Positions 8,944-16,614 of a stretch of DNA of 64,000 bases are shown piece by piece. How positions within the stretch are numbered: the first letter of the stretch is position 1; the number at the start of each line of letters is the position of its first letter. Made by a program: the position numbers and the translations under genes. The notes under the pieces were generated by a model. That model searched no databases. It saw only the letters and a program-made list of their open reading frames with translations, and was not told where the DNA came from. This DNA is from Agromyces allii (GTDB lineage: Bacteria; Actinomycetota; Actinomycetes; Actinomycetales; Microbacteriaceae): positions 1 through 64,000 of the forward strand of contig NZ_WBIN01000011.1 in assembly GCF_009749385.1 (NCBI RefSeq), in the 5' to 3' direction.

Positions 8944-8972
8944 CCATAACCGGCCGATCGGCGTTGGTCAAG
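8944..8972 (-). promoter_or_regulatory. Sigma-70-type promoter of the fructan operon
   Basis: On the minus strand, -35 TTGACC (8972-8967) and -10 TATGGT (8949-8944) are separated by exactly 17 nt. Predicted start is near 8937. Operator O2 overlaps the -35 and O1 covers the start, a classic repression geometry. Confidence 0.75.
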
Positions 8973-8981
8973 CGGTTAATC
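8967..8981. promoter_or_regulatory. LacI-type operator O2 (overlaps -35)
   Basis: GGTCAAGCGGTTAAT matches O1 at 13 of 15 positions in the same orientation. It embeds the -35 hexamer of the fructan promoter, so binding here would block RNA polymerase directly. Confidence 0.65.
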
Positions 8982-9019
8982 AACGATCAGGTACGGATGC
9001 CGCGCCACCCCGAGCGGAG

Positions 9020-9025
9020 TACCGT
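9020..9025 (+). promoter_or_regulatory. -10 element for the thioesterase gene
   Basis: TACCGT lies 25 nt before the ATG at 9051, with an intervening GGGAGGAG ribosome site at 9038-9045. No good -35 was seen. Confidence 0.35.
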
Positions 9026-9050
9026 CTGCACAGGTCAGGGAGGAGTTGAC

Positions 9051-9479
9051 ATGGCGCAGGCGCCGATCATCTACGAGACGACGCATCGGGTCGCATTCTC
9101 CGAGCTCGACCCGTTCCAACACCTGAGCACCGGCAACTACGCCAGGTACTTCACCGATCACCGCATGGAGGCGCTTGCGAAGAACGTCGGCTGGACGCTC
9201 GCCAACCTCGGCACCCTCGGCTTCATGACCTGGGTGCGCCGAATCGAGATCGACTTCATCAGGCCGGTCGACGGCGACCAGGCCGTCACCATCACCTCGT
9301 TCGTGCGCGAGTTCCGCGGGCGCGACGCCCACATCGAGTGCACGATGACGGATGCCGCTGGCACGACGCTCTCGACGTGCGTCATGGTCGTGGCCTACGT
9401 CGACGGTGCCACGCGCAGGGCCGCCGACTGGCCCGATGAGCTCAAGGCGCTCTTCTTCGAAGCGGTCACGTCAGGCTGA
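9051..9479 (+). CDS. Acyl-CoA thioesterase (4HBT hotdog fold)
   Basis: A 142-residue 4-hydroxybenzoyl-CoA thioesterase-like protein that should hydrolyse acyl-CoA thioesters. The N-terminal motif FSELDPFQHLSTGNYARYF (about 15-33) is the hotdog active-site region, with the Asp-Pro-x-x-His pattern equivalent to the catalytic D-x-x-x-H segment. The long helix and R-I-E-I-D-F-I-R-P strand follow as usual. ATG 9051 has an excellent GGGAGGAG site 5 nt upstream. It is transcribed away from the fructan operon, and its substrate is unknown. Confidence 0.85.
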   Translation: MAQAPIIYETTHRVAFSELDPFQHLSTGNYARYFTDHRMEALAKNVGWTLANLGTLGFMTWVRRIEIDFIRPVDGDQAVTITSFVREFRGRDAHIECTMTDAAGTTLSTCVMVVAYVDGATRRAADWPDELKALFFEAVTSG

Positions 9480-9492
9480 GCGAAACCCGCTC

Positions 9493-9522
9493 TGGACTTA
9501 TACGCACATAGGTGCGTATAGT
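9493..9522 (+). promoter_or_regulatory. Promoter of the padR operon, leaderless
   Basis: TGGACT (9493-9498), an 18-nt spacer and TATAGT (9517-9522) form a sigma-70-type promoter. The first base of the ATG at 9530 lies 8 nt after the -10, so the transcript probably starts at the start codon. Confidence 0.65.
9499..9520. promoter_or_regulatory. PadR-type operator palindrome
   Basis: A perfect inverted repeat: arms TATACGCAC (9499-9507) and GTGCGTATA (9512-9520) separated by 4 nt. It fills the spacer between -35 and -10 and overlaps the -10. This is the expected place for autorepression by the PadR protein encoded 10 nt downstream. Confidence 0.75.
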
Positions 9523-9529
9523 CGCTGCC

Positions 9530-9889
9530 ATGCCACGACGACGCCCAGGAGTGCTCCTCCCGATCGAGCTCGCGATCCTCGATGCGGGGCTCACCATCCA
9601 GCCGAAGGAGGGGTCGTTCTTCGGCTTCGCGCTCGCGCGCACCCTCGCCGAGAAAGACGGGTCCGCGTTGATCTCACACGGCACGCTCTACCGTGCGCTG
9701 AATCGAATGGATGCCGCGGGACTGCTCGAATCCGAGTGGGAGGCACCCGAGCTCGCCGAGGCCGAAGGGCGTCCGCGCCGCCGCCTGTACCGGGTGACCG
9801 GAGTGGGCGAGGCCGCCTTCCGTGCCGCCGCCCAGAGCGCCGTCCGCGCCGATCAACTTCGTACCGCGACCGGCGAGGCGCTCGCATGA
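9530..9889 (+). CDS. PadR-family transcriptional regulator
   Basis: A 119-residue winged-helix regulator of the PadR type. The recognition region reads ISHGTLYRALNRMDAAGLLESEW (about 50-72; GTLYRALNRMDAAGLL is diagnostic), followed by the wing RPRRRLYRVTGVGEAAF. I chose ATG 9530 because the -10 ends 7 nt before it; the upstream ATG-like starts at 9512 lie inside the operator. Its stop overlaps the next start (ATGA at 9886), forming a three-gene operon with two membrane/secreted proteins. PadR proteins commonly repress membrane-stress or efflux genes in response to small hydrophobic ligands. Confidence 0.85.
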   Translation: MPRRRPGVLLPIELAILDAGLTIQPKEGSFFGFALARTLAEKDGSALISHGTLYRALNRMDAAGLLESEWEAPELAEAEGRPRRRLYRVTGVGEAAFRAAAQSAVRADQLRTATGEALA

Positions 9890-10611
9890 CCGGCGCGAGC
9901 ACCGAGAACCGCGCGGTGGAACGCGCCGTCCGGGCGACACTGCACTGGTCGCTGCGGTACACGACCGGGCTCGATCCCGTCGTCGCCGCCGATCGTCAGC
10001 ACGAGATCCTCTCCGACCTGCACGAGCAGGCGGCGTGGGCGAGCGAGGCCGGCATCAGCGAGCGGGCCGTCGCCAGGTCGATCCGCGCGCGCATGCTCCG
10101 CGGCATCCCGGCCGACCTCAGCTGGCGACGTACGCAGCTCACGGGTGAGGAGCGTGCCATGTGGAGCGCACCGCGCGTCGACGGGCTGCTGCTCGCCGCC
10201 GTGATGCTCATCGGCATCGCGCAGGTCGCCGTCGGCGCGTTCATCGCGGCCCGGCAGACGCGCGCGCTGCTGATCGGCGACATCACCTTCATTCCGAGCT
10301 CCGCGGAGATCACGATCGCACTCGGCTCCATCGCGCTCGTCGCCACCGCGCTGCTCTGGCACCGGAGCACTCGGCACTGGGGCGCGGCGCTCCTCGCGGT
10401 CACCGGCGTGCTGATCTTCGCGCAGAGCGTCGAGTCGCTGTACTACCTCAGCGCGACGGCGCTCCTCGTGATCAACGGCGTGACCTGGCTCGAACCCGCC
10501 GCCTACGCCATCGGCTTCGGCGTCGCCATCGTCTGCCTCGCGGCGGCCGCCCAGTGGGCCAAGCCCGTGCACCTGACCTCGGCCGCGACGGCCCGAAAGG
10601 AAGCCCGATGA
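9886..10611 (+). CDS. Membrane protein of a padR operon, unknown function
   Basis: A 241-residue protein. Residues 1-90 form a soluble helical domain (LHEQAAWASEAGISERAVARSIRARML pattern, reminiscent of the DUF1700/DUF1048-like cytoplasmic domains found beside PadR regulators). About four hydrophobic helices follow at 95-225 and a short basic tail ends the protein. Start ATG 9886 is coupled to padR by a 4-nt overlap, and its stop is likewise coupled to the next gene. Cytoplasmic membrane. By analogy with other PadR-linked membrane proteins it may sense or respond to envelope conditions, but no enzymatic motif is present. Confidence 0.75.
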   Translation: MTGASTENRAVERAVRATLHWSLRYTTGLDPVVAADRQHEILSDLHEQAAWASEAGISERAVARSIRARMLRGIPADLSWRRTQLTGEERAMWSAPRVDGLLLAAVMLIGIAQVAVGAFIAARQTRALLIGDITFIPSSAEITIALGSIALVATALLWHRSTRHWGAALLAVTGVLIFAQSVESLYYLSATALLVINGVTWLEPAAYAIGFGVAIVCLAAAAQWAKPVHLTSAATARKEAR

Positions 10612-11333
10612 ACGTGCAGCACCTGCTCGATGACGAACGTCAGCGAAGGAGCGAGCGAAAGCGTCGGATGCCGCGACACCGCGTCGCACTCCTGCTCGGC
10701 GCGGTCGGGGCGGCCATCGTCCTCGGCACCGGTTCCGCGTTGACCGCGGCGGCGGTCGCCTCGATCACCGAGTACGACGAGCTGAACGCCGCCGCGGAGG
10801 AGCAGGTTTCCGTGCCGGAGCCGTCCGCCGAGGTCGCGCCCGCGACCTCCGAACCGACAACCGTCGCGTCAGAGGCTCCGGCGGCCGCCGCGGTCCAGGA
10901 GACCGTCGTCGAGCAGACCACCGTCGCGGAAGCCTCGGTCGAACCCGCTCCCGGTGGAATCGCCACCATCCTCGGGCACACGGTGTACGACGAGAACACC
11001 GACCTCGCGCTCATCCCCAGGCCGTCGCCGGAGTACGTCGAGAAGTGGGCGATTCAGGTCGACGTGAGCCTGATGCAGAGCCACCTCGACGCCGTGTGCA
11101 TGGCCGAGAAGGGGTTCAAGGCCGCGTACATCCTGCTCTGGGAGACCTGGGAGCAGGGCGACACGATGGAGGTGGTCGGTGCGCTCGACACGTTCAACGA
11201 GTCCCGGAATCCCGAATGGCAGGAGGCCATGTGGGGCTCACCCGACCAGCCGCTCGGCGACGCCTACGACTGGAAGCAGGCCGGATGCCATGGGGCATCC
11301 GTTCACTACACCGGAATGGACGACGCCAACTAG
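10608..11333 (+). CDS. Secreted or membrane-anchored protein of a padR operon, unknown function
   Basis: A 241-residue protein with a very basic N-terminus (ERKRR), one hydrophobic segment at about 25-52 and an Ala/Val/Glu/Pro/Thr-rich linker (60-115). A C-terminal domain of about 110 residues follows (120-241) with two Cys, rich in Trp and acidic residues. The topology suggests a signal anchor with an extracytoplasmic domain. Start ATG 10608 overlaps the previous stop. The TAG stop shares its bases with the stop of the convergent flavoprotein gene (CTAG at 11330-11333). I do not recognise the C-terminal domain. Confidence 0.7.
   Translation: MNVQHLLDDERQRRSERKRRMPRHRVALLLGAVGAAIVLGTGSALTAAAVASITEYDELNAAAEEQVSVPEPSAEVAPATSEPTTVASEAPAAAAVQETVVEQTTVAEASVEPAPGGIATILGHTVYDENTDLALIPRPSPEYVEKWAIQVDVSLMQSHLDAVCMAEKGFKAAYILLWETWEQGDTMEVVGALDTFNESRNPEWQEAMWGSPDQPLGDAYDWKQAGCHGASVHYTGMDDAN
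11282..11301. terminator. Hairpin at convergent gene ends
   Basis: CGGATGCC (11282-11289), 4-nt loop, GGCATCCG (11294-11301): a perfect 8-bp stem inside the last codons of the plus-strand gene, just before the shared CTAG stops. Possible bidirectional terminator; no U-tract. Confidence 0.4.
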
Positions 11334-12298
11334 ACGGCCAGGAGAGTCGCCGCCACGTCGTCGGCGACGAGGTCGGCGTTGAGCGCACCGGCCACGAGCG
11401 ATCCGAGCCCGAGCGAGACCGAGACGTTCGCACGCACGTTCACGACGTTGCCGACAGCCCAGACGCCCGGCACCGACGTGCGGCCGTCGGCGTCGACGTC
11501 GACCCAGTCGCCGAGCTCGCTCGTGGTCGTCGTCGCCCCGAGCGCACGAAGCAGCGCGTCGCGCGGACGCATGGTCGGGCCCGTGAAGACGACGTCCACG
11601 TCGACGACGCGCCCGTCGACCTCGACCCCCGTCATCAGCTCGCCCTCGATGCGGAGGCCGGTGACGGCGCCCGACTCGATCCGGATGCCACGGCTCGCGA
11701 GTCGCTCGAGGTCGGTTCCGGATGTCGCGCCGACGACGTTCTCGAAGTAGACGACGCGATCCGACCACTGCCGCAGCAACTGCGCCTGCTCGACGCTGCG
11801 CGGCGAGGTCGCCACGACGCCGATGACGTCGTCGCGGTGCTCCCATCCGTCGCAGTACGGGCAGACGACGACGCCTCGACCCCACTGCTCGCGGAATCCC
11901 GGGATGTCGGGCAGCACGTCCTCGAGTCCCGTCGCGACGAGGAATCGGCGGGTTCGGAGGGTGCCCTCCGCCGTGTCGACCTCGATGAGGTCCCCGGCGA
12001 CACGCACCGCTGCCGCTTCGCCGTGGACGAACCGCACGCCGTACCCGGCGGCCTCGGCGCGCCCGCGCTCGAGCAGCACGAGCGGCGACAGTCCGTCATG
12101 GCCGAGCACACCGTGCATGTGCGCGGCGACCCTGTTGCGGGGTTCGCCAGAGTCGACGACCACGACCCGTCGGCGGGCCCGCCCGAGGGAGAGCGCGGCG
12201 CTCAGCCCGGCCGGGCCGCCGCCGACGATCACGACATCCGTGAGCGCCGCGCCTTCCTCGTGAGCCGAGACATCCGTACGTTCCTGTGCTGTGTCCAT
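11330..12298 (-). CDS. Thioredoxin-reductase-like FAD-dependent oxidoreductase
   Basis: A 322-residue flavoprotein from ATG 12298 (ATG 12307 and GTG 12322 are alternative starts). The FAD-binding motif VVIVGGGPAGLSAALS is at 22-37. A redox-like Cys pair CPYC is at 146-149, where thioredoxin reductases carry CxxC. C-terminal FAD motif GVWAVGNVVNV has Asn where GD is usual. The NADPH motif GGGxxA is replaced by a GVVATSPRSVEQA segment, so normal NADPH use is doubtful. It is divergently transcribed from an XRE-cupin regulator that may control it. Probably a TrxR-like oxidoreductase, not the housekeeping TrxB. Confidence 0.75.
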   Translation of the reverse strand: MDTAQERTDVSAHEEGAALTDVVIVGGGPAGLSAALSLGRARRRVVVVDSGEPRNRVAAHMHGVLGHDGLSPLVLLERGRAEAAGYGVRFVHGEAAAVRVAGDLIEVDTAEGTLRTRRFLVATGLEDVLPDIPGFREQWGRGVVVCPYCDGWEHRDDVIGVVATSPRSVEQAQLLRQWSDRVVYFENVVGATSGTDLERLASRGIRIESGAVTGLRIEGELMTGVEVDGRVVDVDVVFTGPTMRPRDALLRALGATTTTSELGDWVDVDADGRTSVPGVWAVGNVVNVRANVSVSLGLGSLVAGALNADLVADDVAATLLAV

Positions 12299-12339
12299 GC
12301 ACCTCATGCTGGTACCGTGCACCTAGGACGGCAATCGAA

Positions 12340-12356
12340 GTTGCTGGTTCAGCAAC
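12340..12356. promoter_or_regulatory. Inverted repeat between the flavoprotein and XRE-cupin genes
   Basis: GTTGCTG (12340-12346), 3-nt spacer, CAGCAAC (12350-12356): a perfect 7-bp inverted repeat ending 10 nt before the XRE start. Candidate operator for that regulator; a role in the divergent gene is possible. Confidence 0.5.
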
Positions 12357-12366
12357 GAGGAGCACC

Positions 12367-12933
12367 ATGGAGAAGCACGACGAACTGGCCGGCATCGGCG
12401 AGCGGCTGCGGGCGATCCGCGAGTCCCGCGGCCTGACCCTGCGGGCCGTCAGTGAGGCGAGCGGCATCTCGACGAGCACGCTGTCGCGCCTCGAGTCGGG
12501 CTCCCGGCGCGCGCAGCTCGACCTGCTCATGCCGCTCGCGCGGCTCTATCGCCTTCCACTCGACGACCTCGTGGGCGCGCCCGCGCTCGGCGATCCCCGC
12601 ATCCACCCGCGTCCGCGGCTTCGGAACGGGGTCGTGACCGTGCCGCTCTCGGGCGGTTCGGGCGCGTGGGAGGCCTTCAAGCAGGTGCATCCGCCGGCGC
12701 CCGAGAAGCCCATCACCCAGTTCGTGCACCCCGGCTGGGACTGGATCTACGTGATCTCCGGACGGATGCGGCTGCTCCTCGCCGACGACGACCTCGTCAT
12801 CGAGGCGGGCGAGGCCGCCGAGTTCGACACGCGCGTGCCGCACGGGTTCGGCAACCCCGGGCCCGACGTGCTCGAGGTGCTCTGCCTGTTCAACGCGCAG
12901 GGAGCGAAGCTGCACACGCGTGCGTCGGCGTGA
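12367..12933 (+). CDS. XRE-family regulator with C-terminal cupin domain
   Basis: A 188-residue regulator. The N-terminal XRE helix-turn-helix is at about 10-65 (RLRAIRESRGLTLRAVSEASGISTSTLSRLESG; core LRAVSEASGISTSTLS). A C-terminal cupin is at about 105-180 (WDWIYVISGRMRLLL and GEAAEFDTRVPHGF). This layout is that of ligand-sensing repressors that usually control an adjacent metabolic gene. It is divergent from the TrxR-like flavoprotein with about 68 nt between starts, and a perfect inverted repeat lies in the gap. ATG 12367 follows AGGAG at -9. Ligand unknown. Confidence 0.85.
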   Translation: MEKHDELAGIGERLRAIRESRGLTLRAVSEASGISTSTLSRLESGSRRAQLDLLMPLARLYRLPLDDLVGAPALGDPRIHPRPRLRNGVVTVPLSGGSGAWEAFKQVHPPAPEKPITQFVHPGWDWIYVISGRMRLLLADDDLVIEAGEAAEFDTRVPHGFGNPGPDVLEVLCLFNAQGAKLHTRASA

Positions 12934-13083
12934 CGTCAGGCGCTCGCCGAGGGTAGGGCGCCCGCCCGCCCCCTGAAGTGGGGCGCTCGCCGTCCGTCTG
13001 CGGCGCACGCTCGCGGCGTAGGGTCGCGGGTGGGGGCACGGCCCTCGAACTGCATCTTGCGCGACGACGCCGAGAGGCCGATC

Positions 13084-14310
13084 ATGCACAACTCCACGCG
13101 GGTGGTCGCAGCCATCACCGCCGTCGTGTCCACGCTGGCTCTCGCGCTCAGCGGGTGCGCCGCCACGACGGCTTCGGATGCGGCCACGAGCCCGCCCGCG
13201 ACATCCGCCCCGCTCCTCGACGCCGAGCTGCGCACGCAACTCGAGTCGGCGCTCGACGAGGGATTCGCGGCATCCGGGATGCCGGGGGTCATCGTCGGAG
13301 TGTGGGTCCCTGGTGAGGACGAATGGGTGTCGGCGCGGGGCGTGGCCGAGGTCGGCACCGACGACCCGATCGGCCGCGACAACCAGCAGAAGATCGGCAG
13401 CATCACCAAGACGATCGTCGGAACCGTGATGCTGCAGGTCATCGGCGAGGGCGAGTACGACGTCGGCCTCGACGACACCCTCGACCGCTGGTATCCCGAC
13501 TTCCCCGAGGCGTCGAACATCACGGTGCGGATGCTGCTGAACCACTCGAGCGGCATCGGCGAAGCCGGCCGGGCCCAGGTCGACCGCATCTGCGCCGCCC
13601 CGTACGCCGTCCCGACGCCCGATCAGCTCATCGCGGTGAGCGCGGAGACCCCACGCGCCGACTTCGCGCCCGGTGAGGGGTTCGAGTACGCCAACGGCAA
13701 CTACTTCCTCCTCGGCGGCATCCTCGAGCAGGTCACCGGCAGCGATCTGGCGACGCTCATCCACGACCGCATCACCGAGCCGTTCGGCATGGACCGCAGC
13801 CGGTTCGCGCCCGACGGCGTGGTCACCGCCCCGCTGACGCACGGCTACTCGGAGTTCTGCCCGGAGCTCGGCGAGACGGTCGACACCGTCGAGTGGTCGA
13901 ACGGCGAGAGCTGGGCGGGCGGCGCCATGGTCTCGACCCTCGACGACCTCCACGCGTGGGGCGAGGCCATCGGCGCCGGCGCCGGCGTGACCCCCGAGCT
14001 GCAGGCCGCCCGGTATGCGGATCGCGCGATCATCTCCGAGGAGACCGGATCCGCGTACGGCCTCGGGGCGGGCGTCGTGTACGACGCCGCCACCGACTGC
14101 GTGCTGATCGTCTCCCACGCCGGAGCCGAGCCCGGGTACGGCACGAACTTCGCGTTCTACCCGATGACCGGTGCGGTGCTCGCGATGCTCGGCAATGGCG
14201 ACGGCGGCACCGGCGACGCGGCGTCGGAGGTCACGAAGGCGCTGGCGCCGGTGCTCGGCCCGGTGCTGTACCCGACGCCGACCGAGGCGTGCGCCGCGCC
14301 CTGGGGTTGA
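13084..14310 (+). CDS. Beta-lactamase-family serine hydrolase lipoprotein (copy 1)
   Basis: A 408-residue serine hydrolase of the class C beta-lactamase/D-alanyl-D-alanine carboxypeptidase superfamily. Lipobox ALSGC puts the lipidated Cys at 25. Catalytic SITK is at 106-109. The second motif is YAN at 202-204, and an HAG triad near residue 340 stands for the KTG box. Exported and membrane-anchored, so it may act on peptidoglycan peptides or esters. It is followed 11 nt later by a paralogue with nearly the same layout, so the pair is a tandem duplication. GAGAGG lies about 9 nt before ATG 13084. Confidence 0.82.
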   Translation: MHNSTRVVAAITAVVSTLALALSGCAATTASDAATSPPATSAPLLDAELRTQLESALDEGFAASGMPGVIVGVWVPGEDEWVSARGVAEVGTDDPIGRDNQQKIGSITKTIVGTVMLQVIGEGEYDVGLDDTLDRWYPDFPEASNITVRMLLNHSSGIGEAGRAQVDRICAAPYAVPTPDQLIAVSAETPRADFAPGEGFEYANGNYFLLGGILEQVTGSDLATLIHDRITEPFGMDRSRFAPDGVVTAPLTHGYSEFCPELGETVDTVEWSNGESWAGGAMVSTLDDLHAWGEAIGAGAGVTPELQAARYADRAIISEETGSAYGLGAGVVYDAATDCVLIVSHAGAEPGYGTNFAFYPMTGAVLAMLGNGDGGTGDAASEVTKALAPVLGPVLYPTPTEACAAPWG

Positions 14311-14321
14311 GGAGGCCGATC

Positions 14322-15536
14322 GTGCGGAACTCGAAGCGGGCCGTCGTCGCGGTCGGGGCGGTCGTGACGTTCATGGTCGCCCTGCTGAGCGGATGTCTCG
14401 GCACGACGCCGAACGGCGCCTCGCCGCCGCCGACGGCCACCGCGACGCCGCTCGACCCGGAGTTGCGGCACCAGCTGGAGGCCGCCCTCGACGAGAGCTT
14501 CGAGGCATCCGGAATGCCCGGAGTGACCGTCGGGCTGTGGGTGCCGGGCCAGGAGGAATGGGTCGCCACGCGAGGCGTCTCCGACCTCGACGCGAACCTG
14601 CCGATGGACCGGGCGAACCAGTCCAAGATCGGGAGCATCACCAAGACCGTCGTCGGCACGGTCGCCCTGCAGGTCATCGGCGACGGCGAAGTGGGGCTCA
14701 CGCTCGACGACACGATCGACCGCTGGTACCCCGAGTTCCCGCTCGCATCCGACATCACCGTGCGCATGCTCATGAACATGTCCAGCGGAATCGGCCCGCC
14801 TGGCCAGGCGCAGCTCGACCGGATCTGCGCCGACCCGCACTCGACGATCACGCCCGACGAGATGATCGCCATCGGCGCGACGACGCCCCGCGAGCCGTAC
14901 GCGCCGGGCGAGGGCAACACCTACTCGGGCTACAACACCTTCATCCTGGGGCGCATCCTCGAGCAGACGACGGGCACCGATCTCGCCACGCTGATCGACG
15001 AGCACCTGCTCGAGCCGCTCGGCATGACGCGAAGCCGCTTCGCTCCGGACGGTGTGCTCGCCGCGCCGTTCAACCACGGCTACTCCGAGTTCTGCCCGCA
15101 GATGCCGCAGCCCACCGACACCACGGACTGGACCAACCACGAGGGCTGGGCGGCCGGTGCCATGCTCTCGACGATCGACGACCTGCACACCTGGGGGCTC
15201 GCGCTCGGCGAGGGCTACGGGCTCACCCCCGAGATGCGGGCCGCGCGCGTCGACGATCTGGCACCGGGCACGACCGATGCCGGCTACGGGTACGGGCTCG
15301 GCGTGAGCGTGCACATCGATCCCGCGACCGGATGCCTGCTCGACCTCAACCACAGCGGCGCCGAGCCCGGCTACGGTGCGCACGTGCAGTACTTCGAAGG
15401 CTCCGAGGCCGTGTTCGCCCTCATCGGCAACGGCGACGGCGGCACGGGCGAGGCGTTCTTCGCGGTCGTGAAGGCGCTGGTCCTGGCGTTGCCGCCATCG
15501 ATCGCCCCGACGTCGAGCGACGCCTGCACGTCGTAG
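14322..15536 (+). CDS. Beta-lactamase-family serine hydrolase lipoprotein (copy 2)
   Basis: A 404-residue paralogue of the preceding gene. Start is GTG 14322 with GGAGG overlapping the previous stop, so the two are in one transcript. Lipid Cys25 (LLSGC) and SITK at 105-108 are kept. The second motif reads YSG at 201-203 instead of YAN, so the conserved Asn is lost, and the third motif is HSG. Loss of that Asn should alter general-base geometry or substrate choice. The two copies probably diverged in specificity after duplication. Confidence 0.82.
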   Translation: MRNSKRAVVAVGAVVTFMVALLSGCLGTTPNGASPPPTATATPLDPELRHQLEAALDESFEASGMPGVTVGLWVPGQEEWVATRGVSDLDANLPMDRANQSKIGSITKTVVGTVALQVIGDGEVGLTLDDTIDRWYPEFPLASDITVRMLMNMSSGIGPPGQAQLDRICADPHSTITPDEMIAIGATTPREPYAPGEGNTYSGYNTFILGRILEQTTGTDLATLIDEHLLEPLGMTRSRFAPDGVLAAPFNHGYSEFCPQMPQPTDTTDWTNHEGWAAGAMLSTIDDLHTWGLALGEGYGLTPEMRAARVDDLAPGTTDAGYGYGLGVSVHIDPATGCLLDLNHSGAEPGYGAHVQYFEGSEAVFALIGNGDGGTGEAFFAVVKALVLALPPSIAPTSSDACTS

Positions 15537-15589
15537 CCGGGAGTCCGACCGTCGCAGCGCTGATGGCGGGGCCTTCGGCGCGCTGAGGT

Positions 15590-15633
15590 GGAATGCCAGT
15601 TCCGCCTCAGCGCTGAGGCGGAACTGGCATTCC
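15590..15633. terminator. 44-bp perfect palindrome between convergent genes
   Basis: A 44-bp perfectly self-complementary sequence: each 22-nt arm begins GGAATGCCAGTTCCGCCTCA and the centre is GCGC with no spacer. It lies between the end of the serine-hydrolase operon and the end of the LysR gene. The most likely role is bidirectional termination; there is no U-run. Its perfection is unusual compared with the other hairpins of the window. Confidence 0.6.
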
Positions 15634-15653
15634 GATTCCGCCGCTCCAGCGCG

Positions 15654-16613
15654 TCAGCGGATGCCGCGGCCCGCCGCCGCTGCCCGCACCGCGTCGAGGA
15701 CGGCCTGCAGTGCCGGCGAGTCCGCCTGGCTGCGCCGGTGCACGGCCGAGATGTCACGGGTCGAGGCCGGACGCACGGTCGGGATAGCCACGAGATCCGC
15801 GTGCAGCGGCGGCCGGCCCATGCGCGGCACGAGCGCGACGCCGAGGCCCGCACGCACGAGCTCGAGGTGGTTCTCGAACTCCATCGACTCGTGCACGATG
15901 CGCGGCGCGTTCGAGACGCCGTCGAACAGGCGCCGAAGCCACTGGCGGCAGATCGTCGAGTCGAACGTGGCGATCCACTCCTCGTCGGCGAGGTCGGCAG
16001 GCGTCAGCTCTTCGGCTCCGGCGAGCGCGAGCGGGTGATCGCGGCGCAGGACGACGTCGGCGACATCCGTGAACAGGGGCGTCTCGATCAGGTGGTCGGG
16101 CATGGCGAGGGCCACGCCGCCCCAGCGGTGCACGATACCGAGGTCGCGCTGCCCGGATGCCACGAGCGCGACCGTCTCCCACGGCTCGCTCTCGCGCAGG
16201 GGCACGCGCAGGTCGGGATGCTCGGCGCGCAGCCCAGGCAGCACGTCGATGAGCAGGCCGCGCACCGCCGTCGAGAACGCGCCGAGGCGCACCTCGCCGG
16301 TGACGGGACGACGCGCGGCGCGGTCGCCGTCGCCATCGATACCCGTCGCGCCGCCCGCGAGGTGCAGGTCGGCCTCGATGCGCTCGAGGTCGGCGAGCAC
16401 GGTCGCCGACGAGGTGACGAGCCGGCGACCGGCGTCCGTCAGCACGACGCCCCGACCCGCGCGCTCGAGCAGGGCGACGCGGATTCCGCGCTCGAGGCGC
16501 TTGATCTGCTGCGACACCGCCGACGGCGTGAAGCCGAGCGAGTCGGCCGCCGCCGCGACGCTGCCGTTCGTGGCCACCGCACGCAGCGCGACCACGGCTT
16601 CGAGATCGATCAT
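15654..16613 (-). CDS. LysR-family transcriptional regulator
   Basis: A 319-residue LysR regulator. The N-terminal HTH is at 1-60 (GSVAAAADSLGFTPSAVSQQIKRLE; core AADSLGFTPSAVSQQI). The substrate-binding domain follows, with an acidic, Gly-rich linker at about 85-102 that is longer than usual. A TAGCAT hexamer 6 nt before ATG 16613 suggests a leaderless transcript. It is divergent from an EamA exporter, its most likely target, in the standard LysR arrangement. Confidence 0.88.
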   Translation of the reverse strand: MIDLEAVVALRAVATNGSVAAAADSLGFTPSAVSQQIKRLERGIRVALLERAGRGVVLTDAGRRLVTSSATVLADLERIEADLHLAGGATGIDGDGDRAARRPVTGEVRLGAFSTAVRGLLIDVLPGLRAEHPDLRVPLRESEPWETVALVASGQRDLGIVHRWGGVALAMPDHLIETPLFTDVADVVLRRDHPLALAGAEELTPADLADEEWIATFDSTICRQWLRRLFDGVSNAPRIVHESMEFENHLELVRAGLGVALVPRMGRPPLHADLVAIPTVRPASTRDISAVHRRSQADSPALQAVLDAVRAAAAGRGIR

Positions 16614-16614
16614 G

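Noticed and set aside
7365-9479. A 704-residue plus-strand frame ending in the thioesterase
   Set aside because: The upstream part is the antisense phase of a GH32 gene. The thioesterase has its own ATG at 9051 with a strong ribosome site.
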